From JBCDJG01 sp038748065 (lineage in GTDB: Bacteria; Pseudomonadota; Gammaproteobacteria; Pseudomonadales; Halieaceae), in contig JBCDJG010000049.1 of NCBI GenBank assembly GCA_038748065.1, forward strand, positions 1 through 38,003: 38,003 nt of DNA, read 5' to 3'. The translations under genes and the position numbers were made by a program. Shown in pieces: positions 1 through 8,950 of this stretch. Under the pieces are notes generated by a model that was not told the DNA's origin, did no database searches, and saw nothing but the letters and a program-made list of their open reading frames with translations. Within the stretch, counting starts at the first letter, position 1; the number at the start of each line of letters is the position of its first letter.

Positions 1-1133
1 GAAATCACCAGGCGCAGGTTGGCCTCGACCATTTCCTTCTTGGCTCGGCGGGCTCTCGCCTCACCCATACTCATGCGGCGGTTGATTTCCTTGATCTCGC
101 CGACGGTGAGGCCGGTCTGCTCTTCGAACTGCAGGATGCGCCGCTGCAGTCGCTGAATCTCGTCTTTGTTCGCCGCCAGCTTGGTGGCGTGGTCTTTCTT
201 GCCGCGGGTATGCCGTGATACCCACTTTAGGTCAGACTCGGAGCCCTGGAAGGAGGTGATGAACTCCTTGCGCGGCATGCCGCAGACACGCACGGCGAGG
301 CGCATGATCTCGCGTTCCTGGTCACGAACCCCGGCTAAAATGTTGCGCGCCGTGTCAGTGAGCGGTTCGAAGACACGTGGCGTCAGCTTGAAGAATTTGA
401 AGACCTCACCCAGCTTTTCCATTTCTTTCTGGGCTTCTTTGCTGCTGCGGCCCTTCGCGGCGATGGTCTTTTCCGTTTTGTTGAACTGGCGCTTCAGCGC
501 GGTGAAGCGCTTCTTTGCCTCAACGGGGTCAGGCCCGGATTCGCCTTCCTCGTCGTCATCGTCGCTGCTGTTCGCCGCTGCCTCAGCGATCTCAGCCGCA
601 GAGGGCACATTTTCGGCGGGATCAAGGTAGCCCACCATAATGTCGGCTAGGCGCCGCTCTTCTTTGGCAACGAGGTCATATTCATTGAGTACTTTACCGA
701 CCGAGCCGGGGTAGTAGGCAAGGGCCGCCATCAGCTCGCGGATGCCTTCTTCAATACGCTTGGCGATTTGAATCTCACCTTCGCGTGTGAGCAGTTCTAC
801 CGTACCCATCTCGCGCATGTACATGCGCACCGGGTCGGTGGTGCGGCCGGCTTCTGTCTCAACAGCAGCCAAAGCGGCGGCTGCCTCAGCGGCTGCAATG
901 TCGTCGGCGGAGCTGTCGCCACCGGTGAGGAGCAATTCATCGGCATCCGGTGCTGCTTCGAACACCTGTATGCCCATGTCGTTGATCATCTGGATTATGT
1001 CTTCGACCTGATCCGGATCGGAGATGTCCTCCGGCAGGTGGTCGTTTACCTCTGAGTAAGTCAGGTAGCCCTGTTCCTTACCGCGGGCAATCAGTTCCTT
1101 CAAGCGGGACTGCTGTTGCACAACGTCAGTCAT
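1..1133 (-). CDS. rpoD: RNA polymerase sigma factor RpoD (sigma70), N-terminal part
   Basis: Primary sigma factor; it brings core RNA polymerase to -10/-35 promoters. The gene starts at an ATG at 1133 and leaves the window at its left edge, so about 377 residues are seen. Region 1.1 is at the N terminus (MTDVVQQQSRLKELIARGKE), region 1.2 contains DPVRMYMREMGTVELLTREG, an acidic stretch SSDDDDEEGES lies in the non-conserved region, and the last visible residues, EANLRLVIS, begin region 2.1. Regions 2.2 to 4 are missing only because of the window edge. It lies downstream of dnaG on the same strand, the usual end of the rpsU-dnaG-rpoD macromolecular-synthesis operon. Identification is essentially certain. 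Confidence 0.96.
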   Translation of the reverse strand, partial: MTDVVQQQSRLKELIARGKEQGYLTYSEVNDHLPEDISDPDQVEDIIQMINDMGIQVFEAAPDADELLLTGGDSSADDIAAAEAAAALAAVETEAGRTTDPVRMYMREMGTVELLTREGEIQIAKRIEEGIRELMAALAYYPGSVGKVLNEYDLVAKEERRLADIMVGYLDPAENVPSAAEIAEAAANSSDDDDEEGESGPDPVEAKKRFTALKRQFNKTEKTIAAKGRSSKEAQKEMEKLGEVFKFFKLTPRVFEPLTDTARNILAGVRDQEREIMRLAVRVCGMPRKEFITSFQGSESDLKWVSRHTRGKKDHATKLAANKDEIQRLQRRILQFEEQTGLTVGEIKEINRRMSMGEARARRAKKEMVEANLRLVI

Positions 1134-1339
1134 TCACAAAACCTTTGGGTGTAGCAAAAAGTGGGCAATTGTACCGAAAAATCAGTAACTTAACTACCAA
1201 TTAGTGTCTAATAGGACGATTTTCATAGCGCTTTTAGTCCCCCCGGAAGCAGCGCGGGATGACCTGTGTGATGTTGGGCCATCCGGGCCGCATTCAAGGG
1301 CTGGACAGACCGGGCCGAAGTGGGTGAAAAAATCACGAT
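1134..1339 (-). promoter_or_regulatory. dnaG-rpoD intergenic region, probable internal rpoD promoter
   Basis: About 206 bases without a gene lie between the dnaG stop and the rpoD start. The half nearest rpoD is AT-rich, and on the minus strand it carries a -10-like TACAAT at 1173-1168, about 35 bases before the ATG. I see no convincing -35 hexamer at 17 bases. In E. coli, rpoD has internal promoters, including a heat-shock one, ahead of it, so a promoter here is expected. The exact elements are uncertain. Confidence 0.35.
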
Positions 1340-3187
1340 TCAGCGTTTTTTACGTTCGGCATCCCGCTGCAAGGCGTCTCGCAACTGCTGCTTCTCCAGA
1401 GCGCTGAGTTGAGCGTAGTTGGTGCTTTTCAGTTTGTCGACTTTCGCCTCCAGTGCAGACCGATGCGTGAGGCTTTCAAGCGCCTGCAGCGTGTCGAGAA
1501 ACTGTTGCTCGATGCCGCCCGCAGGTATCAGGCGTTCCTGGCCTGCCAAGCGGCCGAGCAGTTCACCTTGGGGCGTGCCATACCAGTGCCCCAGCAACAT
1601 GGCGGTGTTGGATTCCGGGCGCAATCGCAGCAGCGTTAGCATCTCCCGCAGCAGCTCGATGTCATCGCCTTTCAGCGAGTGCAGTACGGAGGGGTCGACC
1701 AGGCGAGCGATATCCGGCTGGTGAAGGAGCAACGCAAGGGCGGATTGGGCGAGGTTAGCATAGCCCGCCGCTGAACTCTTGGCGTGTCGCTTGCGCGGTT
1801 GCGATGGCTCCGCTTGCTCTGGCTGGCCCGGTTCTGGCCCGTCCGGTGGCAGTATAGGCTCCGGTGCGGCCGGTGCCGTATTCGCTTCCAGTCGCTTCAG
1901 GCTTTCCAGTTCGAGGCCGGTGCGCTCTGCCAGCTCCTTGAACATCAGCTCCTGGAAGACACCCGCGGGCAACTGGCGGAGATAGGGAAGAGCCAGCTTA
2001 CTCAGCCTGGCGCGACCGTCGAGCGAATCCAGGTCGAGATTTGCCGACAGGCTGTCAAACAGAAAGCTCTCAAGGGCCTGCGCATCGGCCAACAGGCTAT
2101 TGAATAGTTCTGCACCGCCGCGCTGCACGATGGTGTCCGGGTCATCGCCTTCAGGCAGAAACAGGAAGCGTGCCTGGCGACCGTCCTCCATGCACGGCAG
2201 TGCCGCCTCGAGTGCGCGGAAGGCGGCTTTGCGGCCGGCCTCATCGCCGTCGAAGCAGAAGACGACCTCGGAGCACAGTCGGTAGATGCGTTCGAGGTGT
2301 GTCTTGCTGGTACTGGTGCCAAGGGTAGCGGTGGCATTGCTGATGCCGTGCTGGGCCAGGGCGATCACATCCATATAGCCCTCGACGACCAGAATGCGCT
2401 CAAGGTTTCTGTTGGCCTGCTTCGCCTGGTAGAGGCCGTAGAGTTCCCGGCCTTTCTGGAATACCGGGGTTTCGGGGGAGTTCAGATACTTCGGCTTGTC
2501 GTCGCCCAGGACACGGCCACCAAACCCGATGATCCTGCCCCGTTGGTCACGAATGGGGAACACAACACGGTCGCGAAATCGGTCATACACGCGGCCGGCA
2601 TCGTTGCGCACCAGCATGCCTGCCGTCTCCAAACGCTGCTTTGCCTCATCGCTGTCGCCGAGAGCCTGCAGCAGGTTGTCCCATCCCGGTGGTGCAAAGC
2701 CGAGGTCGAACTGTTTTGCTGTGACCCCCGTCATGCCTCTGCCCTTGAGGTAGGCCACCGCTCGCTTGGCCTGCGGGTGCTCGCGGAGCTGCAACTGGTA
2801 GAAGCGTGAGGCCTGCTCAAGCAGGGCGTAAAGGGGTTTGTTGCTGTCTTGCCGCGGCGGCTCACCCGGGCGCCCATCGCGACTGGGCTCGCGCTCTACC
2901 GTCATGCCCACCGTCGATGCCAATCGTTCCACCGCCTCGGGGAATTCGACGTTCTCGTATTCCATCACGAAGCCCAGCGCGTTGCCGCTGGCGCCGCAGC
3001 CAAAGCAGTAGTAGAACTGCTTGTCGCTGTTCACCGTGAAAGAGGGCGTTTTCTCGTCGTGAAAGGGGCAGCAGGCGCTGTAGTTTTTGCCTGCTTTCTT
3101 CAGCTTTACCCGGCGATCGATGGTCTCAACGATGTCGACGCGGTCGAGCAGGTCGTCGATAAATTTCTGTGTAATACGTCCGGGCAT
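1340..3187 (-). CDS. dnaG: DNA primase DnaG
   Basis: Synthesises RNA primers for replication and works with the replicative helicase DnaB. The 615-residue length is normal for the family (E. coli about 581). The N-terminal zinc-binding domain shows CPFH near residue 40 and CFGC near residue 61, the expected Cys/His ligands. A TOPRIM catalytic core follows, with VVEGYMDVIAL around residues 267-277 and CFDGDEAG around 311-318. A proline/glutamine-rich linker (near residues 440-465) leads to the C-terminal helicase-interaction domain. The start is the ATG at 3187. The gene is second from last in the rpsU-yqeY-dnaG-rpoD operon, and the 80-base gap to yqeY leaves room for processing or regulatory signals. 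Confidence 0.97.
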   Translation of the reverse strand: MPGRITQKFIDDLLDRVDIVETIDRRVKLKKAGKNYSACCPFHDEKTPSFTVNSDKQFYYCFGCGASGNALGFVMEYENVEFPEAVERLASTVGMTVEREPSRDGRPGEPPRQDSNKPLYALLEQASRFYQLQLREHPQAKRAVAYLKGRGMTGVTAKQFDLGFAPPGWDNLLQALGDSDEAKQRLETAGMLVRNDAGRVYDRFRDRVVFPIRDQRGRIIGFGGRVLGDDKPKYLNSPETPVFQKGRELYGLYQAKQANRNLERILVVEGYMDVIALAQHGISNATATLGTSTSKTHLERIYRLCSEVVFCFDGDEAGRKAAFRALEAALPCMEDGRQARFLFLPEGDDPDTIVQRGGAELFNSLLADAQALESFLFDSLSANLDLDSLDGRARLSKLALPYLRQLPAGVFQELMFKELAERTGLELESLKRLEANTAPAAPEPILPPDGPEPGQPEQAEPSQPRKRHAKSSAAGYANLAQSALALLLHQPDIARLVDPSVLHSLKGDDIELLREMLTLLRLRPESNTAMLLGHWYGTPQGELLGRLAGQERLIPAGGIEQQFLDTLQALESLTHRSALEAKVDKLKSTNYAQLSALEKQQLRDALQRDAERKKR

Positions 3188-3268
3188 AGTCGCAAAGATT
3201 AGCAGAATCTCTCGACGCCATACCGGTTTGGGCAGGTTTGACGTTAATACTCCCGCAGGAGCCCGTGA

Positions 3269-3724
3269 TCAGCCAGCCAGTTTGCCCTTCACCATCTGGC
3301 TAACAGCGCCCATGTCGGCGCGGCCCTGCAATTGCGGCTTGAGCTGGCCCATGACCTGACCCATGCCCTGCATGCCGCTAGCACCGGTGGCGTCGATCGC
3401 CGCATCGATCATGGCGGCGATCTCTTCTTCAGTGAGTTGGGCCGGCAGAAACTCCTGGATGACCTCTATTTCGGCCTGTTCCTTCTCGGCGAGATCGGTG
3501 CGGCCTGCGCTCTCGTATTGCGATAGGGAGTCGCGGCGTTGTTTTAGCATTTTGTCGAGCACCGAGATGGCGCGAGTGTCATCGAGTTCGATGCGTTCGT
3601 CGACTTCGATGCGTTTGAATTCGGCCTGAATGAGCCGGATGGCGGCAAGTCGTTCCCGGTCGCGGGCTTTCATGGCGGTCTTCATTGCCGCCTTGATGAT
3701 ATCTACCAGAGACTGATCGCTCAC
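3269..3724 (-). CDS. yqeY: GatB/YqeY family protein
   Basis: A 151-residue helical protein of the YqeY family, related to the C-terminal tRNA-binding domain of the GatB amidotransferase subunit. Its cellular role is not well defined; a link to tRNA or translation is inferred from homology. The N terminus (KAAMKTAMKARDRERLAAIRLI) and the C-terminal run GMGQVMGQLKPQLQGRADMG are characteristic of the family. The start is a GTG at 3724, 14 bases after the rpsU stop. Its position between rpsU and dnaG matches the Pseudomonas arrangement, so it is probably co-transcribed with both. I see no strong Shine-Dalgarno, consistent with coupling to rpsU translation. Confidence 0.92.
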   Translation of the reverse strand: MSDQSLVDIIKAAMKTAMKARDRERLAAIRLIQAEFKRIEVDERIELDDTRAISVLDKMLKQRRDSLSQYESAGRTDLAEKEQAEIEVIQEFLPAQLTEEEIAAMIDAAIDATGASGMQGMGQVMGQLKPQLQGRADMGAVSQMVKGKLAG

Positions 3725-3738
3725 AGGAGGACCAGTAC

Positions 3739-3954
3739 TCAGTAGAGGCGGACGCGCTTGCGATTTTCTCGGGAAAGCTTCTTCAGGTGGCGCTTCACGG
3801 CGGCCGCAGCGGCGCGCTTACGCACGGTGGTCGGCTTCTCGTAGTGCTCGCGCTTACGCACTTCGGCCAGCACGCCGGCCTTTTCGCAGGAGCGCTTGAA
3901 GCGGCGCAGAGCCACGTCGAAGGGCTCGTTCTCTTTAACCTTGATTTGAGGCAT
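3739..3954 (-). CDS. rpsU: 30S ribosomal protein S21
   Basis: Small-subunit ribosomal protein that helps base-pairing between mRNA and 16S rRNA at initiation. The 71-residue, highly basic sequence is the standard length and begins MPQIKVKENEPFDVALRRFKR. It ends with the basic tail KLSRENRKRVRLY, very close to E. coli S21. It is the first gene of the macromolecular-synthesis operon, and a well-formed sigma70 promoter lies about 70 bases upstream (4024-4052). Confidence 0.97.
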   Translation of the reverse strand: MPQIKVKENEPFDVALRRFKRSCEKAGVLAEVRKREHYEKPTTVRKRAAAAAVKRHLKKLSRENRKRVRLY

Positions 3955-4023
3955 TAAGTCTCTACCTGTTCACTAAATACGCACCGGCAGGGGGCAACCC
4001 GGCAGATGGCTGAAAGGGCGCGC

Positions 4024-4052
4024 ATAATATACTCATCTGCCATCCTTTGCAA
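4024..4052 (-). promoter_or_regulatory. sigma70 promoter for rpsU-yqeY-dnaG-rpoD
   Basis: Read on the minus strand, TTGCAA (4052-4047) and TATTAT (4029-4024) are separated by exactly 17 bases. This is a good match to the sigma70 consensus, placed about 70 bases ahead of the rpsU ATG. The same intergenic region (3955-4152) must also serve tsaD on the other strand. The transcription start was not mapped. Confidence 0.6.
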
Positions 4053-4152
4053 AGGGCAAAATTCACCGCAGTCACGGCCTCGATACGCACCGTTGTGAGT
4101 GGACACTCACCTGCACTTTCGCAGCCATGCCGGGCTGGGTATGATGCTCGCC

Positions 4153-5193
4153 ATGTTAATCCTGGGCCTGGAAACTTCTTGCGACGAAACCGGCGTTGCG
4201 CTGTTTGATACCGAGCGCGGCCTGCTCGCGCATGGGCTGTTCAGCCAGGTTGATATCCATGTTGAGTATGGCGGCGTCGTTCCCGAGCTGGCCTCGCGAG
4301 ATCACGTCCGCAAGACCCTGCCATTGATTGAAGGAGTAATGAAAGAAGCAGACCGCTCAGCCGCAGATATTGATGCCGTCGCATACACCGCGGGCCCCGG
4401 TCTCATCGGCGCTTTGATGGTGGGCGCCACACTGGCCAGGTCACTGGCCTGGGGCTGGGGCGTCCCCGCGCTGGGCGTGCATCACATGGAGGGTCATCTG
4501 CTGGCACCGATGCTGGAAGATGAGCGTCCCGAGTATCCCTTTGTCGCGCTTTTGGTGTCCGGCGGGCATACACAACTGGTCAGAGTCGACGCGATTGGCG
4601 AGTACCGACTGCTGGGCGAGTCGCTGGACGATGCGGCCGGCGAGGCCTTTGATAAGGCAGCGAAGATGCTGGGCCTGCCTTACCCGGGGGGGCCGCACGT
4701 GGCCCGCATAGCCGAGCATGGAAACCCCGGACGTTTTACCTTCCCGCGGCCGATGGTTAACCGCCCGGGTCTCGATTTCAGTTTCAGCGGCCTCAAGACA
4801 TTTACCTTGAACACGGTTGCCGATTGCCGCAAAAGCGGGAAGCTCAGCGACCAGGATAAGGCGGATATCGCGCGTGCCTTTGAAGAGGCCGTGGTGGACA
4901 CGCTCGTCATCAAGTGCCGGCGAGCGCTGGAGCAAGAGCAGTTAAAGACGTTGGTCATTGCCGGCGGTGTGAGCGCCAATCGGCGTCTTCGCGAGCGACT
5001 TGAGCAGGCCTTGGCCAAGATCGGCAGCGGCGTGTTCTATCCTGCACCGATCTTTTGTACGGATAATGGTGCCATGATCGCCTATGCCGGTGCCCAGCGC
5101 CTGGCCGCGGGTCAGGTGGATGGCGCCGAGATTCAGGTGCGCGCGCGCTGGCCCATGGTTGAGTTGCCGCCGATCGAGCGGAGCGTTGTCTGA
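4153..5193 (+). CDS. tsaD: tRNA N6-adenosine threonylcarbamoyltransferase TsaD
   Basis: Transfers threonylcarbamoyl to A37 of ANN-decoding tRNAs with TsaB, TsaC and TsaE. The 346-residue protein starts MLILGLETSCDETG, the family's N-terminal ATP-binding motif. The metal-binding HHMEGH motif (residues about 111-116) and the VSGGHTQL loop are present. The ATG at 4153 is chosen because the in-frame extension upstream has no family similarity. Its stop abuts the folB start codon directly. In Pseudomonas plsY lies between tsaD and folB; here it is absent. Confidence 0.96.
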   Translation: MLILGLETSCDETGVALFDTERGLLAHGLFSQVDIHVEYGGVVPELASRDHVRKTLPLIEGVMKEADRSAADIDAVAYTAGPGLIGALMVGATLARSLAWGWGVPALGVHHMEGHLLAPMLEDERPEYPFVALLVSGGHTQLVRVDAIGEYRLLGESLDDAAGEAFDKAAKMLGLPYPGGPHVARIAEHGNPGRFTFPRPMVNRPGLDFSFSGLKTFTLNTVADCRKSGKLSDQDKADIARAFEEAVVDTLVIKCRRALEQEQLKTLVIAGGVSANRRLRERLEQALAKIGSGVFYPAPIFCTDNGAMIAYAGAQRLAAGQVDGAEIQVRARWPMVELPPIERSVV

Positions 5194-5550
5194 GTGGATA
5201 TTGTCTTTATCGAAGGGCTCCGGGCCGATACCGTGATTGGCGTCTACGACTGGGAGCGCAAGGTGCGCCAGACCGTGGTGTTGGATCTGGAGCTTGCCAG
5301 CGATAATCGGCGAGCCGCTCGCACCGATGGCATTGATGACGCTGTCGATTACGCGGCGATCTCCGCGCGCGTGCTTGCATTTATACAGGGCAGCGAGTTC
5401 CTGCTCATTGAGACGATGGCGGAAGAGGTTGCAGAGCTGGTGCAAGCGGAGTTCGCCGTACCCTGGCTGCGCCTGCGCCTGGCGAAACCAGGCGCCGTAC
5501 GCGAGGCCAGCCAGGTGGGCGTGCTGATAGAACGCGGCGAGCCGCAGTGA
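5194..5550 (+). CDS. folB: dihydroneopterin aldolase FolB
   Basis: Converts 7,8-dihydroneopterin to 6-hydroxymethyl-7,8-dihydropterin and glycolaldehyde in folate synthesis. The 118-residue length is typical. The start MDIVFIEGLRADTVIGVYDWERK has the conserved GLR..IGV.DWER pattern, and the Glu of LLIETMAEEVA and the Lys of RLAKPGAV match conserved active-site positions. It starts at GTG 5194, immediately after the tsaD stop, and its own stop overlaps the folK start. This points to strict translational coupling of tsaD-folB-folK. Confidence 0.95.
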   Translation: MDIVFIEGLRADTVIGVYDWERKVRQTVVLDLELASDNRRAARTDGIDDAVDYAAISARVLAFIQGSEFLLIETMAEEVAELVQAEFAVPWLRLRLAKPGAVREASQVGVLIERGEPQ

Positions 5551-6077
5551 TGCCGGGCGTCTACCTGGGCCTTGGCAGCAACGTCGACCGGGAGCGAAAC
5601 CTGCTGGCTGGCCTCGATGCGCTAGACGCTCTGTTCGGCGAGATGGCCCTGTCCTCGGTCTACGACAGTGAGACCATCGGGTACCAGGGCGATGCCTTCC
5701 TTAACATGGTCATCGCTATTGATACGGTGATGCCGCTGGCGGCTATGGCGGCGCGCCTGCGGCAGATCGAAGTACAGTATGGACGCCCCCCGGATGCCCG
5801 GCGAGATACACCGCGGCAGCTCGATATTGATATCCTGACCTATGGCGATAGGGTGGGGGTCATCGACGGGGTAGAACTGCCGCGTGGTGAAATCCTTGAA
5901 AACGCTTTCGTGCTGTGTCCGCTCGCGGAGCTGGCGCCCAATGCCAAACACCCGGTCACGCGGCTTAGCTACGCACAGCTGTGGCAAGAGTACGACCGTA
6001 GCGAACAGCGGCTGGCCCGCATCGACTTCCGCTGGCGGGGCCGCCTGATTTCGGTGGCCGGTGCTCTACCGATTTAA
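5550..6077 (+). CDS. folK: 6-hydroxymethyl-7,8-dihydropterin pyrophosphokinase FolK
   Basis: Transfers pyrophosphate from ATP to the FolB product, giving the substrate of FolP (also in this window). It begins MPGVYLGLGSNVDRERNL, the HPPK N-terminal signature. The ATP/Mg-binding region PRQLDIDILTYGD carries the paired Asp residues, and ENAFVLCPLAELAP is the conserved pterin-site segment. ATG 5550 overlaps the folB stop by one base; a GTG one codon upstream is also possible. At 175 residues it is of normal length. It ends about 60 bases before the convergent pteridine-reductase gene. Confidence 0.95.
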   Translation: MPGVYLGLGSNVDRERNLLAGLDALDALFGEMALSSVYDSETIGYQGDAFLNMVIAIDTVMPLAAMAARLRQIEVQYGRPPDARRDTPRQLDIDILTYGDRVGVIDGVELPRGEILENAFVLCPLAELAPNAKHPVTRLSYAQLWQEYDRSEQRLARIDFRWRGRLISVAGALPI

Positions 6078-6135
6078 CTGGCCGAATTAACTCGACAGAC
6101 TGGTTCGCGCAGCCAGATTTTCCTTGCCAGCGCGC

Positions 6136-6876
6136 TCAGCCCTCCAGAGTCCGCCCGCCATCCACGGCCAGTACCTGGCCGGTGATGAAGGGCGCATCGA
6201 GAACCAGGAAGCGGACCGCTTTAGCGATATCTGCCGGCTCACCCAAACGGCCCAGCGGCGTTCGCGCCAGCGTACTACGCATAGCGTCCTCGTCGTAATC
6301 GGCCTCGCCCTGGGGCCAAAGTATTGCCCCGGGTGCCACGCCATTGGCACGAATTGAAGGCGCCAGCTCCAGTGCCAGGCTGCGTGTCAGGGACGCCAAC
6401 CCGGCCTTGGCCGCGCAGTAGGCGTTGTAATCTCGCGCCGGGTGCTCGGCGTGGACGTCGACGATGTTGATGATAACGCCCTGCCTTGCGCGTAGTCCGG
6501 ATAGCAGCTGCTGAACCAGAAAGTAGGGCGCTTTCAGGTTGGTATCGAGCATGGCGTCGTACTGCGCTTCAGAGCAGTCCTCAATGGGTGTTGGCGCAAA
6601 GACCGACGCATTATTCACAACAACGTCGAGCGCGCCGTGATCAGCGAGCAGCTTGGTGGCCATGGCCTTGATGTCCTCCAAACGCGCCAGATCTGCTGCA
6701 TAGAGGTGGCAGGAATCAGGCCGCGCGGCACAGAGCTCGTCGGCCAGTGCTTCTGCGGGCCCGCGTGACTGCCGATAGTGCAGCGCGATGGTAAAGCCGG
6801 AAGCGTGAAGTTCCCGCGCAATCGCAGCACCTATTCGCTGTGCGCCACCTGTGACCAGTGCCAGCCTATTGCTCAC
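6136..6876 (-). CDS. pteridine reductase-like short-chain dehydrogenase (FolM/PTR1 type)
   Basis: NADPH-dependent SDR of about 246 residues. The nucleotide-binding motif is TGGAQRIG near the N terminus, typical of pteridine reductases (classical SDRs have TGxxxGxG). NNAS follows, then a catalytic YCAAK (from YNAYCAAKAG), and the C terminus is ITGQVLAVDGG. The family reduces dihydropterins, dihydromonapterin or dihydrofolate; the exact substrate is not readable from sequence. The start is a GTG at 6876 that overlaps the cca stop, with GGGAG about 10 bases upstream. Lying next to folB-folK supports a pterin role. Annotation as folM is likely but unproven. Confidence 0.85.
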   Translation of the reverse strand: MSNRLALVTGGAQRIGAAIARELHASGFTIALHYRQSRGPAEALADELCAARPDSCHLYAADLARLEDIKAMATKLLADHGALDVVVNNASVFAPTPIEDCSEAQYDAMLDTNLKAPYFLVQQLLSGLRARQGVIINIVDVHAEHPARDYNAYCAAKAGLASLTRSLALELAPSIRANGVAPGAILWPQGEADYDEDAMRSTLARTPLGRLGEPADIAKAVRFLVLDAPFITGQVLAVDGGRTLEG

Positions 6877-8122
6877 GTCGAGGGCTCTCCCGCTGGGGTC
6901 GATAAGCCTCCAGTTGCCGAACTTGCTCCGCGGCAATTGCATCACCGAGCGCCTTGCCAGACACGCCTTGGCCGTCGAAATCGGCCGCGCTGATGCCTTG
7001 CACCAGCGCCAGAGCACCCCTCAGATAGTCCGCCTGAGGGTAGTCTTCGCTCTCGCTGCCCAGGCGCCCTCTGGCATCCGCTTCGCAGGCGAGGAGGAAG
7101 TCATCGAAGCGCTCGGGCTGGCGCAGCGCGCCGGTTTTGCGCAGGAGTTTTAACACCGTTGTACCGCGCAGTTCAGTAGCGCGATGGCAGTTGAGATGTT
7201 GCTCGCAGACCACGAGCGCCAGGTCGCGGGGGTAGTTGGGTACCCGCAGGCGCTCACAGAGCGCGCGAACCAGGGGCAGGCCGCGCTGCTCGTGGCCGAT
7301 GTGCCGCGGCAGTTCATCGGCAGGTGTAGCCGCCTTACCGAGGTCGTGCACCAGTACGGCAAAACGTACGGCTGTTGAATTGCTGAGATGCACGGCCTGC
7401 TCCAGGGTCATCAGCGTATGGACGCCGGTGTCGATCTCCGGATGATAGCGCGCGCTCTGCGGCACACCCCAGAGGGCGTCTAACTCAGGCATGAGCGCGG
7501 CGAGGGCGCCGCAGTGGCGCAGCGTCTCCAGGAAGGCGCCGGGCGCTTGCGTAGCCAGTGCCTTCTCCAGCTCTACCCAGACGCGCTCCGGCGACAGGTA
7601 GTTGAGTTCACCCTGGCGACTGATCTCACCCATCAGCGCCAGAGTTTCATCGGCGACTTCAAATCCAAGTGCGCTGAAGCGTGCTGCAAAGCGTGCAACG
7701 CGCAGGACGCGCAGTGGGTCTTCGATAAAGGCCGCTGATACATGGCGTAATCGGCGGGCGCTGAGGTCGCTGCGCCCGCCGTAGGGGTCAATCAGGTCGC
7801 CGGTCGCACTCTTTGCCATGGCGTTGACCGTCAGATCCCGGCGCAGCAGGTCTTCTTGCAGAGTGACTCCAGGATCGCAGTAAACGTCGAAGCCAGTATG
7901 GCCATGGCCGTGCTTGCGTTCCGTTCGCGCCAGCGCATATTCCTCGCCCGTTGCCGGGTGTAAAAAGACGGGAAAGTCGCGACCGACCTGACGGAAGCCG
8001 CGCTTCAGGAGGTCATCAGGCGTCGCGCCCACGACGACCCAGTCGCGCTCACCGATGGGCAGGTTGAGCAATTGATCGCGCACGGCGCCGCCAACCAGGT
8101 AGCACTCAAGGCCCTCAATCAT
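6866..8122 (-). CDS. cca: CCA-adding tRNA nucleotidyltransferase with HD domain
   Basis: Adds or repairs the 3' CCA of tRNAs without a template. The roughly 418-residue protein starts MIEGLECYLVGGAVRDQLL, the class II nucleotidyltransferase motif. ERDWVVVG follows, with the catalytic DxD replaced by ERDW as in E. coli Cca. RRDLTVNAMA and DPLRVLRVARFAARF are the flexible-loop and template regions. The C-terminal part has an HD phosphohydrolase signature (VHDLGKA). The ATG at 8122 overlaps the apaH stop; an in-frame ATG at 8137 is an alternative. The gene overlaps the SDR gene by 11 bases at its 3' end. Confidence 0.95.
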   Translation of the reverse strand: MIEGLECYLVGGAVRDQLLNLPIGERDWVVVGATPDDLLKRGFRQVGRDFPVFLHPATGEEYALARTERKHGHGHTGFDVYCDPGVTLQEDLLRRDLTVNAMAKSATGDLIDPYGGRSDLSARRLRHVSAAFIEDPLRVLRVARFAARFSALGFEVADETLALMGEISRQGELNYLSPERVWVELEKALATQAPGAFLETLRHCGALAALMPELDALWGVPQSARYHPEIDTGVHTLMTLEQAVHLSNSTAVRFAVLVHDLGKAATPADELPRHIGHEQRGLPLVRALCERLRVPNYPRDLALVVCEQHLNCHRATELRGTTVLKLLRKTGALRQPERFDDFLLACEADARGRLGSESEDYPQADYLRGALALVQGISAADFDGQGVSGKALGDAIAAEQVRQLEAYRPQRESPRREQ

Positions 8123-8945
8123 CGCGGCATTTGCCATCTTTACAGCGACAGCTCGTCCACTCGCCGGTTTCCAGATTGTACAAGGACATTGCGCCGCCCC
8201 ACACGCAGCCGGTGTCCAGCCCGACGGCCAGCGGACTGTTGGTACGGCCCTCGAGTGAAGCCCAGTGGCCAAAAATAATCGGATCGTTAGCGGTCTTGCG
8301 TTTGTCGTGGGCGAACCAGGCGGAGACTTTCGAGCCAAGGCAGGGGTTGGGCTCGGGGCCTTTGCTTTCAAGGTCCAGCATGCCGCTCTTACTGCAGTAG
8401 CGCATGCGCGTTAAATAGTTGGTGATAACCCGCAGGCGCGTCATGCCCGTCAAGCTATCCGACCACTGAGCGGGTTCGTTGCCATACATATGGCCGAGGA
8501 AATCAACGCACTGTTCGCTGCGCAGAACATCTTCCACCTCATGTGCCCGGGCCATCGCCTCAGGCAGGCTCCATTGCGGCGGAATGCCGGCGTGAACGAG
8601 GGTATAGCCAAACTCGTGGTGTACCAGTGGCCTGAAGCGCAGCCACTCCAGCAATTCATCACGGTCCGGTGCCGCCAGTATTTTATCCAGCGTGTCCGAG
8701 CGACTCGGCGCTCGCACACCGTAAGCAACGGCCAGCAGATGCAGGTCGTGATTACCGAGCACCATCACCAGGGAGCTGCGCATGCGGTATAAAAAGCGCA
8801 GCGTTTTTAGTGACTTGGGGCCTCGATTCACTGCGTCACCTACCGACCACAGTCGATCAACTGCGGGGTCAAACTCGACCCGCCGCAGCAGGCACTTCAA
8901 CGGCTGTAGGCAGCCCTGGAGATCACCGACGGCGTAAACGGCCAT
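8115..8945 (-). CDS. apaH: diadenosine tetraphosphatase ApaH
   Basis: Symmetrically hydrolyses Ap4A to two ADP and can remove Np4 caps from RNA. The 276-residue metallophosphoesterase shows all the metal-site blocks: DLQGC near the N terminus, SVGDAVNRGP, VLGNHDLHLL and YTLVHAGIPP, with GHWASLEG near the C terminus. It lies five bases downstream of apaG and overlaps cca, as part of the rsmA-apaG-apaH-cca string. Confidence 0.96.
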   Translation of the reverse strand: MAVYAVGDLQGCLQPLKCLLRRVEFDPAVDRLWSVGDAVNRGPKSLKTLRFLYRMRSSLVMVLGNHDLHLLAVAYGVRAPSRSDTLDKILAAPDRDELLEWLRFRPLVHHEFGYTLVHAGIPPQWSLPEAMARAHEVEDVLRSEQCVDFLGHMYGNEPAQWSDSLTGMTRLRVITNYLTRMRYCSKSGMLDLESKGPEPNPCLGSKVSAWFAHDKRKTANDPIIFGHWASLEGRTNSPLAVGLDTGCVWGGAMSLYNLETGEWTSCRCKDGKCRDD

Positions 8946-8950
8946 GGCAC

